A DNA stretch of 64,000 nucleotides from Kushneria phyllosphaerae (GCF_900312995.1 NZ_ONZI01000002.1:434001-498000), one strand, 5' to 3'. Shown: positions 1 to 8,423, counted from the first letter of the stretch. Numbers and translations are program-made. The notes: a model not told the origin generated them from the sequence alone.

Positions 1-321
1 CTGGCTAGTTTTCGTGCTTGGTCAGAAGTGACGCCGTGTGACGCCAACCATGCGGTCGTCACCACGGCGCCATAGGGAATCCTGTGCAATAGCTGGTTTA
101 TTTTCACGTGAGAAAGCGACCTTAAATTCCGTTTCCAAAATGAATCATAAACCTCGCTGGTTTATCTTCAAGCACAGAATCGCCGTTGAAGTCCGCTTTA
201 GATGTCAATTTTAAACTTGCGGCGCGCACTTCTACTGCTGTCTGGGGTTGGGGACAGCCTTAGCGCAACGCTTAAAGGGAAAAGGAAAGTGGAGTCAAGC
301 TGTGAAAAACGAAGAAGATAA
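1..321. other. Non-coding or decayed stretch upstream of integrase remnant
   Basis: No convincing gene is visible. The stretch is AT-richer than the flanking chromosome. It holds two short direct repeats: GCTGGTTTAT at about 92 and 156, and ATGTCAATTTT at 202 and 335, the second copy lying inside the integrase remnant. These could be decayed integrase arm sites or chance. An in-frame stop at 319-321 closes the readable integrase frame on this side. Confidence 0.4.
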
Positions 322-877
322 GCGGCCAGACATCATGTCAATTTTGATAGTTTTGCCGTGCTGCACGAGTCGCGTCACCGTCATGTGGTGCTGATGGCAG
401 AGCTGTGCCTGTATACCTGGGGCAAGATGGGGTGAGGCCCAGTCGCTGCGCGCCGAGTACGTGCGCAATAACACCGTGACCTATGTCGACACAAAAAACG
501 GACGCAAGCGAACCGTGCCGGTAGACAGCGAGTTCTATCTGAAGCTCAAGGCACACGGACCAAGGATTGGCCGTATATTCCCGACAGATGCCTACCGGGC
601 ATTCACCCTGGCACTGAACCGGACAACGATTGTCTTGCCAAAGGGTCAGAGAACCCATGTCTTAAGGCACACATTCGCCAGCCACTTCATCATGAACGGC
701 GGCGATCTGCTGACGCTGCAACGGATACTTGGCCATCAAACCATTCAGATGACCATGCGCTATGCTCACCTCTCCCCGGAACACCTACTGGAAGCAGTGA
801 AATTCGGACCGAGACGCGGCGTTGACACAACGTTGACACCGGGTACAAATGAGGGTGATGAGGCAGGCAAGAAATAG
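322..877 (+). pseudogene. Tyrosine recombinase (phage/island integrase) remnant, frameshifted
   Basis: The C-terminal catalytic half of a tyrosine site-specific recombinase is preserved. The open frame from about 431 to the stop at 877 carries the box-II region HVLRHTFASHF, LGHQTIQMTMRYAHLS (H and the nucleophile Y) and, upstream, GARWGEAQSLRAE. The first catalytic Arg is in GARWGEA. In a different frame, just upstream (about 322-417), lies HVVLMAELCLYT, which continues directly into GARWGEA if one T at about 418 is removed. That is a +1 frameshift. The N-terminal arm-binding and core-binding domains are not readable, so the gene is broken at both levels. A GTG at 461 could start a short product but lacks a recognisable ribosome site. 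It points at the 3' end of the adjacent tRNA gene, the classic geometry for an island integrase at its attachment site. Confidence 0.8.
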
Positions 878-896
878 CGTAAGCTATTGAAATGAT

Positions 897-973
<77 letters not shown>

Positions 974-1046
974 TGATATTGCGGTTGCGTATAATACCCA
1001 AAGCATCGCTGTGAGACCAGTGCTGTAATTAACAAGGAGTGAGCGC

Positions 1047-1643
1047 ATGCGTGATCGTTTTTGGAAGATGCTGGGTGTGGCAGGCGTAACGCTTGCGGTG
1101 ACCACTCAGGCACAGGCAGCCTGGCAGTTTGTCCCTGGCGACAGTGAGATTACCGCTCATGTATCAGGCCAGGGTCAGCGCGGCTCGATGGAACGCACTT
1201 ATCACGTCTCGGATCTACAGGGCACCATTGATGATGACGGGCGCTTCGAGATGCCGCTGCGTCTTGAACAGACCGATCTGCTGGGCAAGCAGAGTGGTCT
1301 TGGTGGTCTTTTGTCGGGGCTTTCATCCGATTCTGCCATGGTGACCCTGTCAACGAAGGTTAATCCGGCCTGGCTGAGTAATCTGCAGCCGGGGGATTCG
1401 ACCACCCGTAACGTGACGCTTACGGCCAGTGGCAATCACTTTGAACGAAGCGAGCAGGTGCCTTTAACGCTTGAGCGACTGGATCAGCAGTACTATCACC
1501 TGACGCTGGCCGAGCCGATCAGTGTGGACACCCAACAGCTGATGAAGCTGGACAATGCGCAGACCGTCTTATCGCTGCTGGGGTATAAGCGTCTTGATGA
1601 CACTATACCGATCGAGTTCAATGCACGTCTGATCGAGCGATAA
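1047..1643 (+). CDS. YceI-family periplasmic protein
   Basis: 198 residues with an Sec signal peptide (about 1-24, cleavage after TQAQA). The mature part looks like the YceI lipocalin-like beta-barrel: it opens WQFVPGDSEITAHVSG, has an alternating beta pattern, and includes GTIDDDGRFEMPLRLEQTDL, matching the family's region where small oxidised or acid-derived species are targeted. Family members bind isoprenoid quinones or amphiphiles in the periplasm and several are induced by base or osmotic stress. The specific ligand here cannot be told. The start at 1047 is supported by AAGGAGTG at about 1034. It stands alone between the tRNA and the phage-derived module, with an inverted repeat just downstream. 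Confidence 0.65.
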   Translation: MRDRFWKMLGVAGVTLAVTTQAQAAWQFVPGDSEITAHVSGQGQRGSMERTYHVSDLQGTIDDDGRFEMPLRLEQTDLLGKQSGLGGLLSGLSSDSAMVTLSTKVNPAWLSNLQPGDSTTRNVTLTASGNHFERSEQVPLTLERLDQQYYHLTLAEPISVDTQQLMKLDNAQTVLSLLGYKRLDDTIPIEFNARLIER

Positions 1644-1657
1644 GCCGGTACATACAA

Positions 1658-1682
1658 GAACGCCCGGCATGGCCGGGCGTTC
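1658..1682. terminator. Hairpin between convergent genes
   Basis: A perfect 11-bp stem (GAACGCCCGGC / GCCGGGCGTTC) with a 3-nt loop lies between the YceI gene and the convergent holin gene. The T-rich side is weak in both directions, so it may serve both as a modest bidirectional terminator. Confidence 0.6.
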
Positions 1683-1700
1683 AGGGCAGGTAAAAGCCTT

Positions 1701-2327
1701 TCAATCCTGCAGGTCCCTCGGGCGAGGCGGCGCCGCACCCTGCGAATGACGTTCCTGCATCCCCATATGCGTCTCCTCCATCATGACACGGCGCTCTACG
1801 CTGTTGCCGTGCAGGTTAACACCCAGTATTCCGCTGGCGGAGAAAATCAACCAGGTCATGATATCCACACAATCCTGAATGCGGTCAGGGTCCCTGATGA
1901 CCGTAATACAGATGGCTACCGACATAAGTGCCAACATGCCACACAGTGTCCAGCCGACTCCAGCTCGCCAGTCGTTGTTGAAAAGCCCCTTGATCGCGTT
2001 TCCGGTTGCCCGCGGCATCAACGGCTTTTGTGATGCGACATCCAACTGAAGCTTGATGCGCTCTAAATCCAGCTGTCTGAGGCGCTCAATGGCCTCCGGG
2101 TTCTGATCCAGCATGTCCGTAACCCCTTGCGCAGAAGCATTTGCCCAGCACTCTAGGGTGGCAGCAACAATCGCGCCCAATGCGTCACAGTTATCCGGAT
2201 TTTTAAAAAGCGCTGCCAGTTCAGGCGCCTCCTTTTCAAGACGTCGTCCGACGTCAGACCAGGCCATGACGATTTCCTCGTCGTTCTTCGGATGCTCCAT
2301 TTCGACCAGTGTCAGATTCGAAGTCAT
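1701..2327 (-). CDS. Three-TM-type phage holin
   Basis: 208 residues. A charged N-terminal half (about 1-115, alpha-helical, with LERLRQLDLERIKLQLDVASQ-like amphipathic stretches) is followed by two clear hydrophobic helices (about 124-144 and 152-173) and a short polar tail. This matches the 3TM holin family found next to muramidases in prophages and gene-transfer-agent-like elements. Holins form inner-membrane lesions that release or activate the endolysin. The start ATG at 2327 follows AAGGATAT. An upstream in-frame ATG at 2405 lies deep inside the muramidase gene and lacks a ribosome site. The gene overlaps the 3' end of the muramidase by 74 nt in another frame, so the two are translated from one message. 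Function is inferred from topology and partner. Confidence 0.65.
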   Translation of the reverse strand: MTSNLTLVEMEHPKNDEEIVMAWSDVGRRLEKEAPELAALFKNPDNCDALGAIVAATLECWANASAQGVTDMLDQNPEAIERLRQLDLERIKLQLDVASQKPLMPRATGNAIKGLFNNDWRAGVGWTLCGMLALMSVAICITVIRDPDRIQDCVDIMTWLIFSASGILGVNLHGNSVERRVMMEETHMGMQERHSQGAAPPRPRDLQD

Positions 2328-2889
2328 ACATATCCTTTTCAAGCCTGACGACACGGTCGATCCAGCCCTGTGCAAATGCCTGCTGAGAAACATCGCGTCG
2401 TGCAAGATCGACCAGCCACGCCAGACGCAGCGCGTTGATGGTACTCGCGAGTGTATGACCCGTATTTACACCGCGAAGTTTGAACATGGCATCCATTGCC
2501 ACTAGCGTCTGCGTTCCAATGCAACCGTCTATATCGATGGCGCTCCAGCGCCGTCCATTGTTGCTCAATACATTCAACACCTCCTGTAGCTGTCGACCTG
2601 CCCGTTTGGTACCGCTGTGCACGCCATAATCCAGCATCATGATTGCCAGTGCGGGCGCACGCACACTGACCTCATCCAGTTTCATCGCATGCCAGTAGGT
2701 TTTCAGATAGATTTTCTCGGCCAATGCCTGAGGTAAATCACGCATGCTGCCGCGATAACCATGATCAACCGCCACACGCTGGGTAATGCCATAATTGGTT
2801 GCGCCGCCTCGATCATCAGGGTGATCAACAAAGCCCCCTTCGCGTTTCATCAGGGCGACGATAATTTTGCTGCGCTGTGATTCATTCAT
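2254..2889 (-). CDS. GH108-family N-acetylmuramidase (phage endolysin)
   Basis: 211 residues. The N-terminus carries the glycoside hydrolase 108 signature KREGGFVDHPDDRGGATNYG, with the likely catalytic Glu at about residue 17. Downstream LGKPRTAYW-like spacing is replaced by EKIYLKTYWHAM, and ALAIMMLDYGVHSG fits the family's central helix. A C-terminal peptidoglycan-binding-like part with GCIGTQTLVAM follows. The enzyme cleaves MurNAc-GlcNAc bonds in peptidoglycan. No signal peptide is seen, consistent with export through the holin encoded immediately downstream. The start at 2889 is chosen because GGAGAG lies 6 nt upstream; an in-frame ATG at 2901 overlaps that ribosome site. It is divergent from the S24 repressor, with operator-like sequences in between. 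Confidence 0.85.
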   Translation of the reverse strand: MNESQRSKIIVALMKREGGFVDHPDDRGGATNYGITQRVAVDHGYRGSMRDLPQALAEKIYLKTYWHAMKLDEVSVRAPALAIMMLDYGVHSGTKRAGRQLQEVLNVLSNNGRRWSAIDIDGCIGTQTLVAMDAMFKLRGVNTGHTLASTINALRLAWLVDLARRDVSQQAFAQGWIDRVVRLEKDMYDFESDTGRNGASEERRGNRHGLV

Positions 2890-2997
2890 GAGACTCTCCA
2901 TGGATACAGGTGCTACGTGAAGCGCATTGACATGCCGTGACTCACGTTCTTTTCACATGGCAATATTCAGTCACCGGATGCACAATATGCACACATT

Positions 2998-3049
2998 TGG
3001 TTAACAAAGCGGAGTATGCTTCGGTTTTAATTATCCATCAAGGATAATT
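2998..3049. promoter_or_regulatory. Control region between lysis pair and repressor: 21-bp palindrome plus inverted TTAACCA site
   Basis: The divergent gap between the muramidase (left) and the S24 repressor (right) contains a palindrome at 3029-3049 with 8-bp arms AATTATCC and GGATAATT around a 5-nt spacer. This is a good candidate operator for the neighbouring repressor. At 2998-3004 lies TGGTTAA, the inverse of the TTAACCA motif that is repeated ahead of the tailspike gene. Either could control both divergent promoters. The sites are seen directly; the binding protein is inferred. Confidence 0.55.
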
Positions 3050-3085
3050 TTGGTAAAGTCTTAATACTCTCAATGAGAATCTGTC

Positions 3086-3784
3086 ATGCAAAGAGTGAGT
3101 GAAATACGACGTAGAAACGCGCGCGCGCTACGCGACCAGGCAGGAAGCAACAAGGCATTTGCAGAGTGTGTTGGCGTTGAACCGCCGGCGGCCAGCCGGG
3201 TACTGAGCAGCAAGGCGACGCGCAATATCGGCGATGATTTCGCGCGCCGTATTGAATCGGCCTTTGGCAAGGAAGATGGCTGGCTGGACAGCCTCCATGA
3301 ACAGCCCTCGGCTCATGACGATAACGTGGTCGCCATGCCATCACGCAGTGACAACAGTGTTGAACAGGCCCCCATCATGAGCGGAATGGCCCCTCTTTTG
3401 AGCTGGGTACAGGCCGGTGCATGGACAGATACTTCGGCAAGCATCATTGATGACGGGGATCAGGAGTCCTTTCCCCGCCCGCCCAACTGTGGCCCGAGCT
3501 GTTTTGTGCTGCGCGTACGCGGCGAGTCAATGATGGAAGTCTATCCGCCGGGCACCCTGATCTTTGTTGACCCTGATGTACAAGCCATGTCAGGTGATGA
3601 TGTGATCGTTCAATGTGAGGAGCACGGCAGCGCTGAAGCTACTTTCAAACGTTATATCGAGGAACCGGGTCAGCCACCCATGCTCAAGGCGCTGAATCGG
3701 GGCTGGGCGCAGCAGTACATGACGCTGGGACCGCACTGTCGAATCATTGGCGTCGTCATGGCGCAGATGATGCTTCGCCGATAG
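3086..3784 (+). CDS. CI/LexA-like prophage repressor (XRE HTH + S24 peptidase)
   Basis: 232 residues. The N-terminal helix-turn-helix (about 15-65) is Cro/CI-like: KAFAECVGVEPPAASRVLSS. The C-terminal S24 self-cleaving domain is complete. It has a WVQAGAW cleavage site (Ala110-Gly111), catalytic Ser148 in RGESMMEVYPPG and Lys188 in ATFKRY. Such repressors hold lytic genes off until RecA filaments stimulate autocleavage after DNA damage. All catalytic parts are intact, so the switch should work. It faces away from the lysis pair across a candidate operator and precedes the tailspike-like gene. No LexA-type SOS box was found at its own promoter. Confidence 0.88.
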   Translation: MQRVSEIRRRNARALRDQAGSNKAFAECVGVEPPAASRVLSSKATRNIGDDFARRIESAFGKEDGWLDSLHEQPSAHDDNVVAMPSRSDNSVEQAPIMSGMAPLLSWVQAGAWTDTSASIIDDGDQESFPRPPNCGPSCFVLRVRGESMMEVYPPGTLIFVDPDVQAMSGDDVIVQCEEHGSAEATFKRYIEEPGQPPMLKALNRGWAQQYMTLGPHCRIIGVVMAQMMLRR

Positions 3785-3847
3785 CCTCCAAAAAGACCGT
3801 AAGTAAATTATTGTTTGGAAAGGGTTACTTATTTCGACTGAGAATAA

Positions 3848-3927
3848 TTAACCATTTTAACCAATTATGGGTTGACCGTATTAACCAAATGATTAACCAT
3901 GATTACAAGTTAACCAAAAAGGTTAAC
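3848..3927 (+). promoter_or_regulatory. Cluster of TTAACCA repeats ahead of tailspike gene
   Basis: Five direct copies of TTAACCA start at 3848, 3857, 3881, 3893 and 3910, and an inverted GGTTAAC lies at 3921, all within 80 bp immediately before the beta-helix gene. The surrounding 180 bp are strikingly AT-rich. One more inverted copy (TGGTTAA, 2998) lies in front of the lysis genes. The arrangement suggests cooperative binding by a regulator. Which protein binds is unknown. Confidence 0.55.
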
Positions 3928-3963
3928 GAAAACTCTCAATATGGTTATCTTTGGAGAATACTC

Positions 3964-5517
3964 ATGACAACTGTTACTGCTACTGCAATGAAAACCGTGC
4001 TCGATTTTGGTGCTGATCCGACCGGCAAGGTCGACAGCTCTCAAGCGTTCATTAGTGCTGCCGCTTCTGATGACGTCACTACGGTTATCGTGCCGCCGGG
4101 TGACTACGTGATCGCCACAACGGTAGACCTGCAGTACAAAAACCTGAGTGGCCCTGGCCGTTTGCGTGAAAATCAGAAAGGCAGCCGTGCCCGCCTTCGT
4201 CCAGGCAGCGGCCTCAGTGGTGCCATGTTTATTAAACAGGGTCCGATGGTTGACAACCTGTTGATTCAGGGGCAAAAGGAAAGCGACGGCAAGACCGCTT
4301 TTGACGCCTACGGTTACAACAGCGTTTTCAGAAATATTCATTTCAGCAATATTCAGTACGCTATCTATGTAAAAGACATCGTAGTCAACTTTACGATGGA
4401 GGACTGTGTCTGCATTCAGGTGGGCCATGGTCTGTATTGTGAAGACAGCAAAAATAGCTACTCGACCACGGCGCGCTTTTTGCGTAACGAGTTCAACAAC
4501 TGCGGCAATGCCTTTGTTTTTCGTCGCCAGATCAATGGCTCTACCTTTCAGGACAACATCTTTGAGTTCCTGAGTGGTGACGCGGTGGTGGCCTCGCATA
4601 TTTATGACTGTAACTTCACGGGCAACTGGTGGGAAAAACGTCGGAGTACTGGTACTGCCGCCGAGGTGCCTCTGGTAGCCCCTGCAGATGAAACCGACGA
4701 TGAGAGTGGCTACCCCGCCATTCGCAGTACCAGCTATCAACAGATCATGAATTGCTTCGCTGCGGGCAATAAAGTGACCTGGGGCTGGCGTAACGTATTC
4801 AGCTCCCTGTTGCACGATGCACGCATGGGTGGCGTGTCTGCACATGGCGGCGCAGTGGTGGTGAGAAGTGCATCAGGCCGTGCGATGCGCATTACGCCGG
4901 ATAGCATCATTCAGCAGGCCGACAAATGGGCCTATCTACCGCCTCTGGTCATTGAAGCCAGTAAAAACAGTGCTGGTTCGGCCAAGGGCATCCTGATGCG
5001 CACCAAGGGCGGTCCATTGACGCTTGAAGATAGTGAAAACTTACCTTTCTCGGATGCCATTACGATCGGCAAGGGTGAGGGGCTTTACGAGCGTTACAGC
5101 CTCACTCGCAATGCAGGCGGCCAAACAACGGTGGGCATGACTGGCGTCAGCGAAATGATGATCAATGGCGAAAAGGTCAAACTGACCACTGGTATACCGC
5201 AGCATTTTCTGTGGCGTCAGGACAAACTCAGTCGAGGACTGGGATGCTTTACGACCAACCAGGTCACCACGGAGGGCACCATCAAACTGGTGACCGAATA
5301 CCTGCTGGATAACCCGCTGATTCAGGTCACCGTCGAAGATCGGGGTATTCGTTTTGACGGACTCAAGCACCTGGGTAGTTACGTCAACTCCAGCAAGACG
5401 CGACGCCAGTGCACAGGGTTCGAGCTATATTTTGTTGACGCCGAGGGCAAGCCGAAAACGCCAACGGCCTTTTCCATGCAGATGCTGACGCTCAATCCGT
5501 CTCTGCTGACCTCGTGA
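3964..5517 (+). CDS. Phage tailspike-like right-handed beta-helix protein
   Basis: 517 residues. The N-terminus has the pectate-lyase-3/tailspike opening FGADPTGKVDSSQAF, followed by TTVIVPPGDYVI, the standard first coil of a right-handed parallel beta-helix. Roughly residues 60-290 show short beta-rungs with N/F/I ladders (FRNIHFSNIQYAIYV, NFTMEDCVCIQVG, RNEFNNCGNAFVF). The C-terminal ~200 residues are a separate beta-rich part, perhaps for trimerisation. Family members bind or cleave surface polysaccharides. No catalytic residues can be assigned. The start at 3964 is chosen for TTGGAG upstream; an in-frame ATG at 3811 would translate through the repeat-rich control region. No other tail genes are nearby. 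Confidence 0.7.
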   Translation: MTTVTATAMKTVLDFGADPTGKVDSSQAFISAAASDDVTTVIVPPGDYVIATTVDLQYKNLSGPGRLRENQKGSRARLRPGSGLSGAMFIKQGPMVDNLLIQGQKESDGKTAFDAYGYNSVFRNIHFSNIQYAIYVKDIVVNFTMEDCVCIQVGHGLYCEDSKNSYSTTARFLRNEFNNCGNAFVFRRQINGSTFQDNIFEFLSGDAVVASHIYDCNFTGNWWEKRRSTGTAAEVPLVAPADETDDESGYPAIRSTSYQQIMNCFAAGNKVTWGWRNVFSSLLHDARMGGVSAHGGAVVVRSASGRAMRITPDSIIQQADKWAYLPPLVIEASKNSAGSAKGILMRTKGGPLTLEDSENLPFSDAITIGKGEGLYERYSLTRNAGGQTTVGMTGVSEMMINGEKVKLTTGIPQHFLWRQDKLSRGLGCFTTNQVTTEGTIKLVTEYLLDNPLIQVTVEDRGIRFDGLKHLGSYVNSSKTRRQCTGFELYFVDAEGKPKTPTAFSMQMLTLNPSLLTS

Positions 5518-5544
5518 GGTAATGGCAGGGTGTGTTCCATCAGC

Positions 5545-5573
5545 AGAAGAGGCGCCCATCGGGCGCCCCTTCT
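5545..5573. terminator. Bidirectional terminator
   Basis: Hairpin GGCGCCC-ATC-GGGCGCC extended by AGAAG/CTTCT across one mismatch. It sits between the convergent tailspike and aldo/keto reductase genes. Confidence 0.7.
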
Positions 5574-5628
5574 ACTAATAATTATCGCAGGACTTCATCT
5601 CCTGACCATTCCCTCTTGCTTGGAAGGA

Positions 5629-6429
5629 TTACTCATCCCAGACCGGGGCAAACGAGGGATTGGCAATACGCTCTCCCCGATCGAGCGCATTGATGCGTTC
5701 GATCTCATCGTTGCTCAACGTCAGGTTCATGGCCTCCAGATTGGATTGCTGGTGCGCCCGTTTCGTGGATGAAGGAATTACCACGATGCCACGCGCCGCC
5801 ACCCAGGCCAGCGCAATCTGTGCCGCCGTCACACTGTGGTTATCAGCAATCTGTTTGAGCCTGTCATCCTCCATGACCTTGCCCACTGCCAGCGGCATGT
5901 AGCCCGTGACCCTGACGCCCTTTTCACTGCAATGATTGGCCAGGGCCTTGTTGGCCAAAAAGGGATGCACTTCAATCTGATTGGTAATGAGTTGATCACC
6001 GCCCTCGACCTCAAGCGCCTCATCAAGCTGTGACATGGTGAAGTTGGAGACGCCGATGTTACGGGTCAGACCGCGCGACTTTGCCTCGACCAGCGCCCCG
6101 ATCGACTCGGCTACCGGCACCTCGTTATCGGGTGAAGGCCAGTGCAGCAGCACCAGATCGACGTAATCGGTACCCAGCCTTTCAAGGCTATCTTCAAGGC
6201 TTTTAATCAGGTCATCATGGGTAAAGCGATCCGTCCAGATCTTGGTGGTCAGAAAAATATCTTCACGCGCCACACCACTGTCAGCGATGGCACGCCCGAC
6301 CTCAGCTTCATTGCCATACATCTGTGCGGTATCGATATGTCGATATCCCAGCTCAAGCGCTGTGGTCACCGAATCGATGACGTCCTGTCCCTTGAGTCGA
6401 TAAGTACCCAGACCAATATCGGGAATCAT
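5629..6429 (-). CDS. dkgB: Aldo/keto reductase, DkgB type
   Basis: 266 residues, the length of E. coli DkgB (2,5-diketo-D-gluconate reductase B / methylglyoxal reductase), and closely similar throughout. Shared blocks include IGLGTYRLK, LELGYRHIDTAQMYGNEAEVG, LLHWPSP and VIPSSTKR for the NADPH 2'-phosphate. The AKR catalytic tetrad is visible as Asp33, Tyr38, Lys63 and His96. It reduces small 2-oxoaldehydes and keto-sugars with NADPH in the cytosol. The start at 6429 follows AGGAGG with 4-nt spacing. A 126-nt in-frame extension upstream has no ribosome site or family similarity. It is divergent from lpxO and convergent with the tailspike gene. Confidence 0.88.
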   Translation of the reverse strand: MIPDIGLGTYRLKGQDVIDSVTTALELGYRHIDTAQMYGNEAEVGRAIADSGVAREDIFLTTKIWTDRFTHDDLIKSLEDSLERLGTDYVDLVLLHWPSPDNEVPVAESIGALVEAKSRGLTRNIGVSNFTMSQLDEALEVEGGDQLITNQIEVHPFLANKALANHCSEKGVRVTGYMPLAVGKVMEDDRLKQIADNHSVTAAQIALAWVAARGIVVIPSSTKRAHQQSNLEAMNLTLSNDEIERINALDRGERIANPSFAPVWDE

Positions 6430-6725
6430 GCGACCTCCTGTCAGTGGCGCCCGAGGGCGCCTTGTAAACGCCTTGTGGCCATCGGCCATGGACATTGAAT
6501 TGCCCAGTACTGACATTAGGCCATGCAGGGCAGCTTTCAAGTCATTAGTCTGCAAACCATATCGACAAGTGAAGAGATCAAAGCCATGATGTTCCTAGCC
6601 TGTCCCAGGCCCTAAGACTTTCGTAATGACACCCCATCACGGACATGCGAGACTGCGCCGCCAGTAGTCTGGAAGCCAACATCATCGACGACGTTGTGGG
6701 CAATTATCCCGAAAAAGAGATCGCT

Positions 6726-7622
6726 ATGATCAAATGGACAATCGTGGCCCTGATCGTGGCCAGTATTCTTTATGTACATTTTCGTGGCCGTGTTCGGCAC
6801 AAACCCTTTCGTCAGCTGTCGGACCATTCGAGCTTCATGGCGCCCATCAATGCGTTCATGTATCTGTTTTCAAAGGTCCCGGATCGCCCCTACCATCGCG
6901 CCGAGGACTTTCCTGAAATCGCGGCCCTGACCTCGCACTGGGAGGAAATTCGCGATGAAGCCCTGACCCTTGAAAACCATATCAAGGGGTCCGCCAAGAA
7001 GGACGACGCCGGCTTCAATTCTTTTTTCCGGCGTGGTTGGAAGCGCTTTTATCTCAAATGGTACGGCGAAAGCCATGAATCCGCGCAGCAGCTCTGCCCG
7101 CGCACAACCGAGATTCTGGCCGGCATCCCCAGCGTCAAGGCGGCGATGTTTGCCGAACTGCCCGCCGGCAGCAAGCTGATGAAGCATCGCGACCCTTATG
7201 CCGGCTCGATCCGCTATCATCTTGGCCTGCGAACACCCAACGATGACCGCTGCCGTATCAATGTGGATGGCATCGATTACAGCTGGCGAGACGGCGAAGC
7301 GGTGCTTTTTGACGAGACCTTCATCCACTACGCCCAAAATGAGACCGATCAGAACCGCCTGATTCTGTTCTGCGATATCGAGCGGCCCATGAAGTATCGC
7401 TGGGCGGCGGCGGTCAACCGCTGGTTCAGTCGCAACGTCATGGCCGCCGCAGCCTCTCCCAATGACGAAAATGATCACACCGGCGGACTCAATCGTGCCT
7501 TTAAATACATCTACAAGGTTCGTGAAGCCGGCAAGCGCCTTAAAAAGCGCAACAAGACACTGTATTACGTGATCAAGTGGCTGATTTTCGGTGGTATTAT
7601 CGTCGGCTTACTGTCGCTGTAA
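6726..7622 (+). CDS. lpxO: Lipid A 2-hydroxylase-like Asp/Asn beta-hydroxylase (LpxO)
   Basis: 298 residues. An N-terminal membrane helix (IKWTIVALIVASILYVHFRG) and a C-terminal one (about 275-297) flank a cytosolic 2-oxoglutarate/Fe(II) domain. HRDPYAGSIRYHLGL supplies the HxD-type iron ligand region, and HYAQNETDQNRLILFCDIERP the distal His and the 2OG-binding Arg. The sequence follows Salmonella/Pseudomonas LpxO along its length (GRVRHKPFRQL, FKRGWKRFYLKWY-like block). The enzyme 2-hydroxylates a secondary acyl chain of lipid A at the inner membrane. The start at 6726 (MIKWT) is favoured over an upstream ATG at 6645 because it begins exactly at the family's N-terminal helix. The PPTase gene follows after 12 nt. 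Confidence 0.9.
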   Translation: MIKWTIVALIVASILYVHFRGRVRHKPFRQLSDHSSFMAPINAFMYLFSKVPDRPYHRAEDFPEIAALTSHWEEIRDEALTLENHIKGSAKKDDAGFNSFFRRGWKRFYLKWYGESHESAQQLCPRTTEILAGIPSVKAAMFAELPAGSKLMKHRDPYAGSIRYHLGLRTPNDDRCRINVDGIDYSWRDGEAVLFDETFIHYAQNETDQNRLILFCDIERPMKYRWAAAVNRWFSRNVMAAAASPNDENDHTGGLNRAFKYIYKVREAGKRLKKRNKTLYYVIKWLIFGGIIVGLLSL

Positions 7623-7634
7623 TTCTTGCATCCC

Positions 7635-8378
7635 ATGTCCAACGCCATCGCGCCCCCAAAATCCTGCTGGCCCTTTGTTTCCCCGGACCGGGGGGCGCGA
7701 CTCAGCCTTGCCACCTTTGATGTACAACGCTTTGATGACAGCGCCTTCGCTGCCTGTAGCATGGCGCTGCCAGAAAGCCTTGCGCGTGCGGTCCCCAAGC
7801 GCCGCGCCGAATATCTGGCCGGCAGGGTATGCGCCCGTCATGCCTTGGCGCGCCTTGATATTCATGTCAACGCCCTGCCAAGCCTTGCCGACCGTCAGGT
7901 TGACTGGCCGGAATTGGCCCGAGGTTCCATTACTCATGCGCGCGACCTTGCGGCGGCGCTGGTCAGTACAGCGCCATCCCACCAGGGGGTGGGCGTGGAT
8001 GCCGAGCGCTGGTTGACCCCCGAGCGTGCCGATTATCTGGCCGCCTCGATTCTCACACCGTGCGAGCAGCAGGTAATTGGCACTTTGCTGCCTGAACAAC
8101 GTGCCCGCGCGATCACCCTGACCTTCTCGCTCAAGGAAAGCCTGTTCAAGGCCCTTTATCCGCTCACCGGCACACGCTTTTATTTTCACGATGCTCGAGT
8201 CGAGGCATTGGACCCCATGGTCTCACCGGGCCAATGCAGACTGGTACTGAACTGTGCCCTGAGTGATACATGGCTGCCTGGCGTACGTCTGATCGGTGAC
8301 TTTGCCGATATGGGAAACCATGCACTGACCGCCGTCATGACCGATGCCATACCGGACTCGACAGCCCCTCGGCGATAA
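7635..8378 (+). CDS. 4'-phosphopantetheinyl transferase, EntD family
   Basis: 247 residues. Motifs of the EntD/Sfp-like superfamily are present: KRRAEYLAGRVCARHAL, SITHARDLAAALV, the Mg-binding GVGVDAERW and FSLKESLFKALYP (KExxxK). The enzyme moves phosphopantetheine from CoA to carrier domains of NRPS/PKS or siderophore systems, converting apo to holo forms. No NRPS or PKS lies in the window, so the client is elsewhere. The start ATG at 7635 is 12 nt after lpxO, suggesting co-transcription; a TTG at 7626 is a weaker alternative. Length and motifs are normal. Confidence 0.82.
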   Translation: MSNAIAPPKSCWPFVSPDRGARLSLATFDVQRFDDSAFAACSMALPESLARAVPKRRAEYLAGRVCARHALARLDIHVNALPSLADRQVDWPELARGSITHARDLAAALVSTAPSHQGVGVDAERWLTPERADYLAASILTPCEQQVIGTLLPEQRARAITLTFSLKESLFKALYPLTGTRFYFHDARVEALDPMVSPGQCRLVLNCALSDTWLPGVRLIGDFADMGNHALTAVMTDAIPDSTAPRR

Positions 8379-8423
8379 GGGAACTCGCTCACATATCCTG
8401 CCGCCACAATGAATGTAATTCAG

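Noticed and set aside
3910..4845. 311-codon minus-strand frame inside the tailspike gene
   Set aside because: It is the complement of a clear beta-helix coding sequence with its own start and ribosome site; no domain is recognisable in the antisense frame.
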